Assembly: GCA_963840435.1 (NCBI GenBank)
Contig: CAWIYY010000005.1
Location: forward strand, 62,001 to 126,000
Direction of reading: 5' to 3'
Length of the DNA stretch: 64,000 nucleotides
DNA from: Bog-473 sp963840435
GTDB lineage: Bacteria; Actinomycetota; Acidimicrobiia; Acidimicrobiales; RAAP-2
Numbering within the stretch: the stretch's first letter is position 1; every line of letters begins with the position of its first letter. Positions 33,644 through 43,844 of the stretch are shown here, in pieces. A program made the translations under genes and the position numbers. Below the pieces are notes generated by a model. It did no database searches, was not told the origin of the DNA, and was given only the letters and a program-made list of their open reading frames with translations.

Positions 33644-35785
33644 ATGGCCAAACGAGCCTCTCCCGACGCCCCGCTGAAGGGTGCATCACTCTCGTACCTG
33701 CCGGCACTCGACGGAATTCGGGGTGTGGCCATGCTCGGAATCCTCGGCGTGCACGCCGGTGTCTACCTGACCGCAGGTGGCTTTTTTCTTCTTGACAGCT
33801 TTTTCGCGCTGTCGGGCTTCTTGATCACTTCGCTGCTGATCGTGGAATGGCGCACCAAGGGCACGATCCGGCTGGGTGCATTCTGGGCACGCCGGGCCCG
33901 GCGATTGTTGCCAGCCCTTTTGGTCATGCTCATCGGCGTGGCCATCATCTACGGCTTGTTCGTCCCGGCCGGTACGTATCCGACGCTGCGCGGAGACGCG
34001 CTATCCGCCTTGTTCTATTTTGCCAACTGGCACTACATCGTGTCCGGTTCGGACTACTTCCACATGACGGGGCTCACGTCACCCTTGATCCATACGTGGT
34101 CCCTAGCCGTGGAGGAACAGTTCTATCTGATATGGCCGTTGGTGTTTCTCGCTGTATTCAAGATTTTTGGTTCATTGCGCGCCCTGCTGATCGTGGCCAT
34201 CGTCGGAGCCGTTGGATCCGCTGTCGAAATGGCCATCCTCTACAACCCAACCGACATCAACCGTTTGTACTTCGGCACCGACACCCACGCGCAGTCGGTG
34301 TTGGTCGGGGCGACACTGGCGGTGGCCCTCCGCATGTGGGCGGAACGTAGGCGCAAGGGTGAAGAAGGGAACTGGCAGGCGAATACGGCATGGGGTCGCA
34401 CGGTGCTCACAGGCATCGGACTCACGGGGCTCGCCATCAGCATCGTGTTGTACCTCAGGGTGCAATCGGACGACGCCTTCGCCTACCACGGAGGGTTCCT
34501 CCTCGCTGCGCTCGCCGCGAGTGCGGTGCTCCTCAGCGTGTCCTGTGCCCAAACTTCGCCTGTCGCCCGGCTGCTGTCATTCGGTCCGTTCACCTTCATC
34601 GGGCGGATCTCCTATGGCATGTACCTCTGGCACTTCCCGCTCTTCACCTTCATCAACGAGGAACGCACTGGCTTGAGCCCATGGCCCCTCTTCGTCGTCC
34701 GGGTCATACCGACGATCGGAATTGCCATTCTTTCGTTCTTCCTTGTCGAACGGCCGATCCGTCGGGGCACCTTCCTCACTCGGTTCCGAGCGCAGGTGCT
34801 CACGCTCCCAGCCGTGGGTGTGGTCGTCGTTGCCATCGTCTTGGCCACCATGCCAGCCGTCGACATCGTTCCAATTGGAGCCGCAGCAGCAGGACAGCTC
34901 TCCACAACGCCGATCACATCTCAGGTACCCACTGCCTATCAGAACGCGCACGTCCGGGTTCTTCTTGTTGGTGACTCGCAGGCACTGACGATCGGCCTGG
35001 GACTTCAGGGGGCGGTGACCGCGGACCCTCGAAGATATCGAAACCTCCGTCTTCTCAACGAGGGGATTCTCGGATGTGGCGTCGCCGATGGGACAACCGG
35101 TCTCGAACACGATTCGACATTCATCATCGGAGCTCCGTGTACCCCCGATCCGAGTAGCGCAAATTGTCCACCGGGCGGTGCTTTCGGGGGCAAGCAGAAC
35201 GTGCCCTGTCAGGCCTGGACGGTGGCCTGGAATGATTGGATCAGGCAGTTTCAACCCAACGTGGTCGTGCTGCTTGCAGGTGGAGGAGAGGTGATCGACC
35301 GCCTGTATCGCGGAAAAATGACCAACATCTTGAGTCCGGCATTCGCTGCCTACGTGAAGAGCCAACTGGAGAAGGCTGTGCAGATCGCAACAGAGCAGGG
35401 GGCACTCATGGTCTTCATGACCAAGCCCTGCCAGGATTCCGGGGAGCAACCAGACGGTGCGCCGTGGCCTGAAGACAGCTCTGCTCGGCAAAATGCCTAC
35501 AACGATCTGCTCCGTGAGGTAGCCGCCCAACACCCCGGCCAGGTCTACATGCAGGATCTGAACTCGTACGTGTGTCCCGGCGGCAAGTACACGGCAGACT
35601 TGAATGGAATTCCGATACGCACGAGTGACGGCGTCCACTTCGACGTGCAGCCCTCGACCGGGGGCACGTACCTGGCACCAGCGATTCTTCCCTTTTGGGT
35701 CGAACTTGGCCACCTTCAAGAGGCCCAAACGAATGGCGCGAGTGTGCGCACTGGGGCGCTCCCACGCTTCTTCGCCCCTCAATAG
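33644..35785 (+). CDS. Membrane acyltransferase with C-terminal SGNH domain (OafA-like)
   Basis: A 713-residue protein. Residues 1-390 form an acyltransferase-3 membrane domain with about ten helices, starting YLPALDGIRGVAMLGILGVH and containing the signature HTWSLAVEEQFYLIWP and RISYGMYLWHFPLF. After an eleventh helix comes an SGNH-hydrolase-like domain outside the membrane with VRVLLVGDSQALTIGLG (block I) and SDGVHFD (catalytic Asp/His block V). This is the OafA/OatA architecture that transfers acetyl or other acyl groups to exported polysaccharide or peptidoglycan sugars. ATG 33644 lacks a strong ribosome-binding site. It is monocistronic and convergent with the aldehyde dehydrogenase. The polymer it modifies is unknown. 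Confidence 0.93.
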   Translation: MAKRASPDAPLKGASLSYLPALDGIRGVAMLGILGVHAGVYLTAGGFFLLDSFFALSGFLITSLLIVEWRTKGTIRLGAFWARRARRLLPALLVMLIGVAIIYGLFVPAGTYPTLRGDALSALFYFANWHYIVSGSDYFHMTGLTSPLIHTWSLAVEEQFYLIWPLVFLAVFKIFGSLRALLIVAIVGAVGSAVEMAILYNPTDINRLYFGTDTHAQSVLVGATLAVALRMWAERRRKGEEGNWQANTAWGRTVLTGIGLTGLAISIVLYLRVQSDDAFAYHGGFLLAALAASAVLLSVSCAQTSPVARLLSFGPFTFIGRISYGMYLWHFPLFTFINEERTGLSPWPLFVVRVIPTIGIAILSFFLVERPIRRGTFLTRFRAQVLTLPAVGVVVVAIVLATMPAVDIVPIGAAAAGQLSTTPITSQVPTAYQNAHVRVLLVGDSQALTIGLGLQGAVTADPRRYRNLRLLNEGILGCGVADGTTGLEHDSTFIIGAPCTPDPSSANCPPGGAFGGKQNVPCQAWTVAWNDWIRQFQPNVVVLLAGGGEVIDRLYRGKMTNILSPAFAAYVKSQLEKAVQIATEQGALMVFMTKPCQDSGEQPDGAPWPEDSSARQNAYNDLLREVAAQHPGQVYMQDLNSYVCPGGKYTADLNGIPIRTSDGVHFDVQPSTGGTYLAPAILPFWVELGHLQEAQTNGASVRTGALPRFFAPQ

Positions 35786-35905
35786 ACCTCAAGCCAATTT
35801 TTCCTGCGCCCTGGCCCACAAGGAATTGGCGGACACCTTCGACGAGCGGTTCATTCGAGTCCGGCCTTCGGCAGCCAGCAACGCGAAGCCGCTGACCCGA
35901 GCTGA

Positions 35906-37324
35906 CTACTCGCTCGCCGTCTGGCGGTCCCCCACCGGACCGTCTGCAGCGTTCACCACCACTGTGTGAAGGTTGACGAATTCGAACAGGCCCTGGTGGG
36001 ACAGTTCACGTCCGTAACCCGACGCCTTGATGCCGCCGAACGGAAGACGTGCGTCCGAGACCGTCATGCCGTTCACAGCGGTATGCCCGGCGTCGAGTCG
36101 AGTTGCGAACGCCTCGCCGGCCGCGAGGTCCGAAGTCCACACCGCGCTGCCGAGGCCGTAGACGCTGTCGTTGGCGAGCCTCAGCGCATCCTCGCGGTCC
36201 TGGGCCCGGAGAATCGGGACTGCGGGGCCGAACACCTCCTCTTCGAGGACCGCCATCCCGTGCCGCACGTGATCGAGGACCGTCGGCTCGTAGTAGAAGC
36301 CCGGTAGGTCCGGAACTCGTCCGCCAATCAGGATGCTCGCTCCCTGGGCGACGGACTCACGAACCTGGCGTTCGATCGCATCGCGCAGGTCCTCCCGGGC
36401 GAGGGGCCCCACCGTCACACCCTCTTCTGCAGGGTTGCCGAGGCGAAGGGTACGCACGTACCCGAGCAGCTTCTCAGTAAAAGCGTCGGCCACCTGCTCC
36501 TCCACCACGATGCGCTTGGCGGCGATGCAGGACTGGCCGGTGTTCTGAAATCGACTGCGCGCGGCCCAGGCCGCTGCGGCGTCGAGGTCGGCGTCCCCGA
36601 GAACGACGAAGGCGTCACTGCCGCCGAGCTCGAGCACGGTCTTCTTGAGCGCCTGCCCGGCCACGGCGGCCACCGACCTGCCCGCCCGCGTCGACCCCGT
36701 GAGGGTCACCGCCGCCACCCGGTCGTCGCCCACGACGGTCGCGGCGAGATCGGCGGTGCGCTCGGGCGCCACGACGAGCACCGACAGCGCCGAGCTCGGC
36801 AGACCCGCGGCATCTGCGACTTCGGCAAGAGCGAGGGCACAGCCAGTCGTGGAAGGCGCGTGTTTGAGAACCACCACATTGCCCGCCGCCAGCGCCGGCG
36901 CGAGCGCGCGTACGACCTGCCAGTAAGGAAAGTTCCATGGCATGATCGCCAGCAGGACACCCAACGGCACGGGGACCACCAATGAGCGAAGCGCCTCGGT
37001 CTCAACCGTTTCGGGCTTCAGGAGGCCCGGTGCATGCTCGGCATACCAGTCACACGTGCGGGCGCACTTCTCGACCTCAGCGCGGCTTTCTAAGAGAGGC
37101 TTGCCCATCTCCCTCGTCGCGAGCCAGGCCAACTCCTCTTGGCGTTCACGCAGTGCGATGGCGAGCCGACGCAACCCATCGGCGCGATCTGTCGGCGCGG
37201 TGTCCCGCCAGGCGTGCGCAGCCACGTGAGCTTGGTCGAGCAGTCTGTCGAGCTCCTCGGCAGTCGTCTCCTGATAGGTAGCGAGAGGTTGCCCGGTCGA
37301 CGGGTCGATCGTCGTAATGCTCAT
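35906..37324 (-). CDS. Aldehyde dehydrogenase, succinate-semialdehyde dehydrogenase type
   Basis: A 472-residue NAD(P)-dependent aldehyde dehydrogenase of normal length. Catalytic residues are Cys in FQNTGQSCIAAKRIVVEEQV, Glu in VLELGGSDAFVVLGDADL and Asn in IMPWNFPYWQVVRA; the end is INGMT-like (AVNGMTVSDARLPFGGIKAS). The sequence is closest to the GabD/YneI group that oxidises succinate semialdehyde and related aldehydes. ATG 37324 is preceded by GGAGAGG. It is a single gene in its neighbourhood, so the physiological substrate is not certain. Confidence 0.93.
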   Translation of the reverse strand: MSITTIDPSTGQPLATYQETTAEELDRLLDQAHVAAHAWRDTAPTDRADGLRRLAIALRERQEELAWLATREMGKPLLESRAEVEKCARTCDWYAEHAPGLLKPETVETEALRSLVVPVPLGVLLAIMPWNFPYWQVVRALAPALAAGNVVVLKHAPSTTGCALALAEVADAAGLPSSALSVLVVAPERTADLAATVVGDDRVAAVTLTGSTRAGRSVAAVAGQALKKTVLELGGSDAFVVLGDADLDAAAAWAARSRFQNTGQSCIAAKRIVVEEQVADAFTEKLLGYVRTLRLGNPAEEGVTVGPLAREDLRDAIERQVRESVAQGASILIGGRVPDLPGFYYEPTVLDHVRHGMAVLEEEVFGPAVPILRAQDREDALRLANDSVYGLGSAVWTSDLAAGEAFATRLDAGHTAVNGMTVSDARLPFGGIKASGYGRELSHQGLFEFVNLHTVVVNAADGPVGDRQTASE

Positions 37325-37994
37325 GGAGCCTCTCCATTCTCTGGTATGAGAGCAATCCCCTGGCCCGACCCGAAAAAAAGACCTCCGGGGACGTCGGCAC
37401 TGAGGCGGGAAACGTTACCCGCGACAGAAGATCTTGCCCTTCTTCGAGGCTCAGGCACTTGAGCTCGAGCAGCCTGGTCTCAGTGGCAGCGCGTTCGTGG
37501 CCTCCACCTTCGAGTCGCCCCGGTGGCTCGTCCGGCAAGCCGTCGACAAGCTCCGCTTTTGCGTCCGTGCATGCTCGCTTCTCTCGCTGAACAAGCCTGA
37601 CCTCGAGACCGACCGCTGTCGCCTGTCAGGTGCGGCGCGTCTGCGACGGTGCCGATCTTGCGGCGCGCAGGACCAACCGCGAACCCGAATTCGCAGCCTC
37701 GACCGCCTGGGCCGCGTCGGTGATATTCGACGCGGCGTCCATCTGAGCCGACCAGATAGATCAAAGGGTCCTCATTCCAACCCCCGTCACCAGACATCGA
37801 CGACATCACACTCGGGATTGTTCGTCACGACCTTCAGCCCGTTCGCTTGGCGTCCCGTTGCACGCACCGGCCGACCCCGCTCTCACCCATGCAAGGCCGA
37901 TCTACTGCCGCTGAACGGCTGAGCTCAGGAAGCCGAGATGACGGTGAGCTGCCCACCTGCCCTCTTGCTGGGCCTCTCAGGCATGCACGTTTCC
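37325..37994. other. 670-base stretch with no confident gene
   Basis: Minus-strand frames at 37480-37809 and 37834-38055 are open but have no family features, and a third frame there encodes a short MDAASNITDAAQAVEAANSG-like peptide. This may be decayed coding sequence; nothing can be named. Confidence 0.4.
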
Positions 37995-38225
37995 CTACTC
38001 CGGCTTGCCCTGCCCTACCCAGTCTTCGAACAACTCGACCCGTTCGGGGGGCCACGCGCCGTCACACGGCATGGAACCGTTCTTTAGGCGCTCTGCGATG
38101 GCGGCAGCATGGGTCTGGACATCCGCGTAGGACCACAGATCGAATGCGTTGCGCATCGAATCACGATCCTTCTCCCGGAACAGCGGCTTGATATCGGCGT
38201 CAAAGCTGATCCCCTGCGCTGGCAT
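37995..38225 (-). CDS. Small conserved-looking protein
   Basis: A 76-residue protein, MPAQGISFDADIKPLFREKD, then DRDSMRNAFDLWSYADVQTH and MPCDGAWPPERVELFEDWVG. The IKPLF-R-x-x-D start and the CDGAWPPE ending resemble the ends of domains used in secreted heme or redox proteins, but here they form a stand-alone small cytoplasmic protein with a single cysteine. ATG 38225 follows AGAGAGGAC. I have seen such sequences annotated only as hypothetical; function unknown. Confidence 0.75.
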   Translation of the reverse strand: MPAQGISFDADIKPLFREKDRDSMRNAFDLWSYADVQTHAAAIAERLKNGSMPCDGAWPPERVELFEDWVGQGKPE

Positions 38226-38436
38226 GTTCACGTCCTCTCTTGGTGGAGCGATGGATGGAGCGACTGTAGAGCGCACCGATGTCGCTCCTGCGAATCAGAG
38301 CGACGCCTTTGGCTGCCCCGTGGCGTCCGGACGGCGTGCGGGTCCCGGTCCGAGGTGCGTTGCCACTCGTGCCCAGCAAACGAGCAGGGTGGCTCATCCC
38401 GATGTGGCCCCTTTCATCGTGGGACGTCTCCCCGAC

Positions 38437-40749
38437 TCAGTTGGAATCGGGGGACTTCCCGGTCCCGGTCGCACCAAGCGCGCCAGCGGCTCCAGGGGAG
38501 CCGTTAGTCCCTGGATTGCCGTTCGATCCCGACCCCGGACCACCGTAGAAACCGCCTCGAGTGCCAGTTCCAGCGGCACCGCCGCTCCCGGCAGGGGTCC
38601 CGGCTGCTCCGCCGGTCGCCGTATCGGAGGTGAAGGTGTCCGTCGAGCCGGCAAACCCGCCGTGGACGGTCCACACCGCTCCGCCAATGGCGTCCCCACC
38701 CGCTCCGGAGTCTCCACCGTTGCCCCCGTTGCCCCCGTTGCCCCCGTTTCCGCCGATCCCGCCCGAGACCCCGGTTGCCAGGCTCTCGCCGCCGTTGCCG
38801 CCCGAACCACCGGCTCCTCCGGGCCCACCAGGTCCGGCTTCGTCGCCCGCGCCTGCCTCAGCCTGGCTGTTCGTGAAGGTGCTCGTGGTGACCGAAGCCG
38901 TTCCAGTGAGAACGGCCAGAGACCCTCCTTCGGCGGCGCCACCGGCTCCTCCCGTGCCACCTCGGCCGCCCGTGCTTCCGTTGCCGCCGAGGCCGCCGAC
39001 ACGCCCGGGCTGTCCGGACGAACCGGGGCCGGACCCACCATTCCCTCCTGTGCCTCCGCCCCCACCGATACCGCCGGAGGATCCCGCTCCGCCAAGCCCT
39101 CCGCTGCCGGCGGCGGCGGTGTCCGATTCGAAGTTGCTTCCCGTCACGGTCAGATGTCCGTCGTCGGCGACAGCGCCGCCCTGCGCTGCGCCACCCGTTC
39201 CGCCGCTCCCGGCTCCGGGTCCCGGGGTGCCGTCCGCTCCCGCAGCCGCCACCACACCTTGGCCGCCGGTTCCGGTCTGACCGGGTGGTGTGCCACTCCC
39301 GCCCGATCCGCCGGGTCCGCCCCCGCCGCCGCCACCGCCCTGGCCACCGTTGGGGCCTCCCCCGAAGTTGGGGTACCCGTTTCCTCCGTTTGCACCACCC
39401 CCGCCTTCAGCAACGTCGCCGCTGAACGTGGCACCCTGGACCTTGGCGGTGCCCGTGAGGTAGATGGCGCCACCGGCACCCACCCCGCCCGCTCCACCCG
39501 GTTTGGCATTCACACTCGCGGCGGCCGGGCTTGCTGCTCCCGCCGCACCCCCTCGGCCTCCTGTCCCGCCGTTGCCCCCGGGAGTGGTTCCGGTTGGAGA
39601 GCTGGTACCGGTGGCACCGTCGCCGCCGAGCCCGCCGTTCCCCCCGACTCCACCCTCTCCACCGAGCCCACCGGGGCCACCACCCCCGCCCGAGCCGCCC
39701 CGAACCGCATTCCCATCGAAGCTCGTGCCGCCCGAGATCTTCAGCGTTCCCGTGCTGTACACGGCCCCGCCTTCGGCGATCCCCCCTATCCCAGCCGAAC
39801 CTGGTTTTCCTCCTGGTTGGGCGGCGCCTGCGTTACCCCCGGCGCCTCCCGTCTCGCCAGTCGCCCCGAAGCCGCCCTCGCCGCCGCTGCCCCCAAATCC
39901 GCCGTAGCCCGGAGCGCCTCCAGTGCCGCCGTCGCCAGCAGCAGCGTCGTTCGAACTGAACGTGCAGTCGTCAAGGTCGACGGTGCCGGCGCTGTAGATG
40001 GCCCCGCCGAAGGCGTCCGCTCCTGCACCGCCCTTGCCACCTTTGCCCGCCAGGCCGCCGTTCCCGCCCGCGCCGCCGGCCGCTCCGGTGCCGCCACTCC
40101 CACCAGTACCGCCTGTGACCCCGACGCCGCCCGCACCGCCCTGACCGCCCGACCCCCCGGTGGCGTCGTTGCCGGTCAGCGCGACCGACGTGAGGTCCAG
40201 GGTTCCCGACGTGACGTCGATGGCGCCCCCCTCGGCCAACGTCCCGGCCTTCCCAGCTTTACCCGCAGTACCCGATCCACCCGGCCCGCCCGGTCCCCCG
40301 GCCGAGGCCCCACTCCCCGGCGTGCCGTTCACAGCGACTGTGCCGTCGACGCCGTTCTTCCCGTTGGCGCCGGTCGCCCCCCGGGCCTCGCCCCCGGAGA
40401 GGGTGAGGCCCGGTCCGGTCAGGACCAAGGTCCCGCCGGTCACGTTGAAGAGCTGGGACGCGAAATCCCCGTAGATGTCGACCGGGGACCCGGTGACCAC
40501 CACGGTGAGATGCACCGACGGCGGGATCTTCACCGGACTGGTCAGGGTCAGGGTGCAGGAGGACGACGTGTCCATGGTGATGGTGCCGCTCGACGCGGCG
40601 TGGTGAACGAAGGCCGACGTCGAACAGGTGGTAAGGGTGGCGGTCGTGGCACCAGCCGTGGTCGTCACTCCTATCAAGGCGATGACCGCCGCGCCTGCAG
40701 TCACACTCACCGGTAGCAACCGCTTCCAGCTTCGCCGCTGAGCGCTCAT
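38437..40749 (-). CDS. Secreted glycine-rich repeat protein (PGRS-like)
   Basis: 770 residues with an export signal (KRLLPVSVTAGAAVIALIGV ... AGATT). A non-repetitive domain to about residue 115 contains DIYGDFASQLFNVTGGTLVL. The rest consists of roughly eight units, each pairing a beta-helix-like rung (GGAIDVTSGTLDLTSVALTG, GGAIYSAGTVDLDDCTFSSN, GGAVYSTGTLKISGGTSFDG) with a long Gly-Gly-x tract (GGAGGNGGLAGKGGKGG). The composition recalls mycobacterial PE_PGRS proteins, but there is no PE domain. The rungs look like right-handed parallel beta-helix coils with disordered glycine loops. No anchor motif is seen at the C-terminus. Probably a surface or matrix protein. The frame is intact over 2.3 kb of near-repetitive sequence. 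Confidence 0.88.
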   Translation of the reverse strand: MSAQRRSWKRLLPVSVTAGAAVIALIGVTTTAGATTATLTTCSTSAFVHHAASSGTITMDTSSSCTLTLTSPVKIPPSVHLTVVVTGSPVDIYGDFASQLFNVTGGTLVLTGPGLTLSGGEARGATGANGKNGVDGTVAVNGTPGSGASAGGPGGPGGSGTAGKAGKAGTLAEGGAIDVTSGTLDLTSVALTGNDATGGSGGQGGAGGVGVTGGTGGSGGTGAAGGAGGNGGLAGKGGKGGAGADAFGGAIYSAGTVDLDDCTFSSNDAAAGDGGTGGAPGYGGFGGSGGEGGFGATGETGGAGGNAGAAQPGGKPGSAGIGGIAEGGAVYSTGTLKISGGTSFDGNAVRGGSGGGGGPGGLGGEGGVGGNGGLGGDGATGTSSPTGTTPGGNGGTGGRGGAAGAASPAAASVNAKPGGAGGVGAGGAIYLTGTAKVQGATFSGDVAEGGGGANGGNGYPNFGGGPNGGQGGGGGGGGPGGSGGSGTPPGQTGTGGQGVVAAAGADGTPGPGAGSGGTGGAAQGGAVADDGHLTVTGSNFESDTAAAGSGGLGGAGSSGGIGGGGGTGGNGGSGPGSSGQPGRVGGLGGNGSTGGRGGTGGAGGAAEGGSLAVLTGTASVTTSTFTNSQAEAGAGDEAGPGGPGGAGGSGGNGGESLATGVSGGIGGNGGNGGNGGNGGDSGAGGDAIGGAVWTVHGGFAGSTDTFTSDTATGGAAGTPAGSGGAAGTGTRGGFYGGPGSGSNGNPGTNGSPGAAGALGATGTGKSPDSN

Positions 40750-41000
40750 CGCTCCTCCGTCCCGTCCGACCGTCCGGGTGCTCCCAGGATGAGCCTACGG
40801 CCAGGCCGTCCATCAGTCCATGGGCGGATTTCTTCCTGACGGCCTTCCACACGGTGACCGGCTCTGGAAGATGCTCGACGGTGCCGCTCGGGCGAGCACG
40901 GAACCACCTTGCCGTCTCTTTCGTCCGGCGAGGCTGACCCTTGGTCTGGCAGGGCTAGGCTGTCATCACGTTTTACGGTCACAGTTCCTGGATCGCCCTG

Positions 41001-41309
41001 GTGGTCTTTTTCGGCCTGTTCGCGATGCGGGCGTTCTCCTCTCAGCGTCGCCGACGCGGTCCGCAAAGGAGATCCCCAGCCGCGAGCTCTTTCACCGATC
41101 CGTCTTTTCCGATCCAGACGGATGCGATGGACGCGTCGTCCGGCGGTGCCACATTTACCGGAGTACCACCCGGTTGGCTCGTCGACCCGTCCGGCCGACA
41201 TCAGCAGCGGTACTGGTCTGGGTCTGAATGGACGGATCACGTTTTGGACGGTGGGGTCCCGGGGACCGACCCACCACCACACAACCACGGTCACGGGGCA
41301 GCCTCGTAG
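41001..41309 (+). CDS. Small protein with C-terminal DUF2510-like motif
   Basis: The last part, PPGWLVDPSGRHQQRYWSGS followed by EWTDHV, is a good DUF2510 motif (P-G-W-x-x-D-P-x-G-x-x-x-x-R-Y-W-x-G-x-x-W-T-x-H). The N-terminus is hydrophobic. The coding frame is open from about 40955 and would include a full helix (SSWIALVVFFGLFAMRAF), but the first standard start in that frame is GTG 41001 in the middle of it. The true start may be non-standard or obscured. DUF2510 is common near the ends of small actinobacterial membrane proteins of unknown function. Confidence 0.65.
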   Translation: MVFFGLFAMRAFSSQRRRRGPQRRSPAASSFTDPSFPIQTDAMDASSGGATFTGVPPGWLVDPSGRHQQRYWSGSEWTDHVLDGGVPGTDPPPHNHGHGAAS

Positions 41310-41676
41310 CCCTTCGCCACCGGACTGCCGCGTCGTCCGGCGTGATGTGCTGCCAATGGACACCCGGGGCCGCAGGACGACCTCGGTGGCTCGTTCCCGA
41401 GTCATATCTCAGCTGATCCGCAACAGCAGACGTGAGTCACGTTGCGATACGGGAGCCCGGCGTGAACCGGTGCATCCGAGACCGACACAGGCGAACCGAC
41501 AGTGGCATTCGCTAGGTACGGGCACCAGAGTCGGCATCATCCTGGAAGAATGATCGCCGTCATCGTCGGGGTTGTGCCCGGTCCCACTCAGGTCTCGAAT
41601 TGAACGTGTGCCAGAGGGAACGCCAACACCAGCAAGGAGCGATCTCGAAGCCGTCCGCCCGAGAGGCTGATTCCTG
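41310..41676. other. Intergenic stretch before the phosphoesterase 3' end
   Basis: No supported gene, repeat or hairpin seen in these 367 bases. Confidence 0.45.
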
Positions 41677-43033
41677 TCAGGCCTTCGACACAGCCGATGG
41701 CGGCGGGATGGTACCGGCCCCCGTCGTCAGACACGCTGCCTTGATTGCCGGGTTGGGGGCCGCGGGCAACTTGGGTGGTTTCAGGAATGCAGGCTTGCTG
41801 TGGAAATCCAGCATCTCGAACAAGCTGTTGGCATTCGCGTCACGGCGGGTGAGCGCAGGGAGATTCCACTTCTCCTCTACTGTCTTGAGAATCGAGGTGT
41901 GGTCATAGACCGTGTGGGACACGTAGTTCTTCTTGGAGTAGGGACTCACGACTGCGCACGGAACCCTGAATCCGTACCGGTCGAAGCCTCCGGGGGGATC
42001 GCCGGGCACCAATGCCGGTGGGACGTCATCGGGGGTGACTGCCGCCGGCGGGGGCACGTGGTCGTAGTAGCCGCCGTGCTCGTCGTACGTCCAGATCAAC
42101 ATGGTCTTGGGCCAGTTCGGACTCGACATCACCGCGTTGACCACCTGGCCCACGAACTGATCGCCGTACTGAACGTCCTGTGGGTTTTCCTCGGACTGTT
42201 TGTCGTAGTTGGGCTCCACCAGACTGAAGGCGGGAAGGGTTCCAGCGGCCGCGTCGCTGAAGAACTGGTCGATCGGGACAACACCACTTCGTAGCGCAGG
42301 CTCAGCGAGGAGTGGGAGGAACACTCCGAGCGTCGGCAGGTTCGAGTAATAGTCCTTCCAGGTGATGCCGTGCTTGTTGAATTGCTCGAAGATGACGCCG
42401 TTTGGCGGCAACTCCGGGGGAAACGTGTCGTCGATGAGGCCAAGCGAGGTCCCCGCGATCAGGTAGCGGCGATTGGGATCGGTTTGCGCCATCGCCGAAC
42501 AGAAGTACCGGTCGGCGATGGGAAAGACGCTGGCCATGCCGCAGCTAAATGGGAGGTCCTCCCTGGTGAAGTAGCCCATGGCCTCCGGCGTCGTGCTCGT
42601 CACAAACCCCTGACAGGTACCCCCGTCGAACGCTTCGTGGGCTACCTTCCAGTCGTTGCCCACGCCATCGGTCTGACACTCGGTCGGCATGTGGAAGGCG
42701 TGTATGTAGTTGCCATGACCATCGGGGTTCTTGGCCGTCGGTTGATGGTTGGATCCGAGCGTGTATCCGTCGCCTCTGCCTATGAGCCCCAGGATGTTGT
42801 CGAACGAGTGATTCTCCATCATCAACACAACGAAGTGTTCGATCTCCGGAACTCTGATTGGTACCGGCGGGTCGCTTGGGGTTGGGAAGCGTTCCGGCTT
42901 CAAGGACTCCTTTGCGCTCGGCCGCGGTTGCTGCTGCAGCGCTCTGAATCGAGGACAATTGGCCATATGAACCGGCCATCAACGATGCGCCCACCAATCC
43001 GCCTCCGAGGAACTGCCTTCGGCTGAGTCTCAC
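41677..43033 (-). pseudogene. Tat-exported phosphoesterase (phospholipase C/acid phosphatase family), frameshifted
   Basis: The catalytic part is in one frame from about 42966: VPEIEHFVVLMMENHSFDNI, then ILGLIGRGDGYTLGS, and near the end MLIWTYDEHGGYYDHVPPP, TPDDVPPALVPG and RYGFRVPCAVVSPY. These are the metal and substrate segments of the PLC/AcpA phosphoesterase family. A twin-arginine signal (RLSRRQFLGGGLVGASLMAG) starts at GTG 43033 in a different frame and runs SSIQSAAAATAAERKG. Family members normally carry exactly such a Tat signal just before this catalytic start, so one indel between about 42890 and 43000 (a GCAGCAGCAACC run lies there) splits the gene. If it is a sequencing error, the product is a normal secreted enzyme of about 450 residues. 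Confidence 0.8.
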
Positions 43034-43844
43034 CTGTCTCGTCTTTCGGTGCGTTGATTCGCGATGCCCCCGACACTAGACCGAGGGAAATAGTTCGCGG
43101 CAGGCTCCGACGTGGGCGTCCGTCGATCTGACCAGACGCGACGGAATTTGTACAAGCGACACTGCCTGAGATAGCGTGTCGGGAACGCACCAGCCTGGTC
43201 ATCCACGGTTCCTACCGGGATGCTGGCGCCGGCCATCTCTTCGCCGACTCTGATCTGTCACGTGCTTTTCACGTCGACGTAACTCGCCACTTTGCCAACG
43301 ACAGTCGTGGTGTCGGACAAGCGTGCCAAAGTCCGAGAACAGATCTCGACCAACGGATCGGGGCGTACCCTCGAGTCCGGGTGAGCCCGTCCGGACTGCA
43401 TGAGAGACCGTGGGCGCGGCCCTGGAAAAGTCGAATGGTCCCCGGATTGCCATGGAGCGGGCCTCTCGAGCATGCCTCATGTGTTTGGCCCGTCGACCGA
43501 GCGGTAGCGCCAACGCCAGGTTCACCCAGCTGATCCAGGGGCACCCGATCTGAGGATGCTCGGAGCCTGGGACCCGGAAGTCTCCCCGGTGCTCAATGCA
43601 AGGCGTCAGCGACACCGTCGAGGCGCTGTGTCGGAGGTGAGGGATTCGTTCTCTACCGAGGCCAGCAGAGACATCGCCCGACTTCGCCAATACACCTACG
43701 TCGGCGGCGCTTCGCCGTTATAGTCCGAAGCCGCGTGAAGGCACTCTCAACGGCCCGTTTCACGGATCACCACGTCGGACGCATCCGAGGGTCGGCGATG
43801 CCCGGCGCCGGCAGCGACCGCCTCGCGTCGATGGCGGCGGAATC
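43034..43844. other. About 810 bases without a recognised gene
   Basis: Several short minus-strand frames exist (for example 43199-43690), but their translations have no domain, signal or plausible start. I see no repeats. It could contain regulatory sequence for the ClC gene or be decayed coding DNA. Confidence 0.45.

Noticed and set aside
38149..40716. 855-codon plus-strand frame
   Set aside because: Antisense of the glycine-rich gene, which has a proper signal peptide and ribosome-facing start.
38437..40749. CRISPR or other DNA repeat array
   Set aside because: The repetition is at the protein level (Gly-Gly-x coding) with irregular spacing and an intact reading frame.
43199..43690. 163-codon minus-strand frame
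   Set aside because: No recognisable motif, no ribosome-binding site, and neighbouring frames are equally open.
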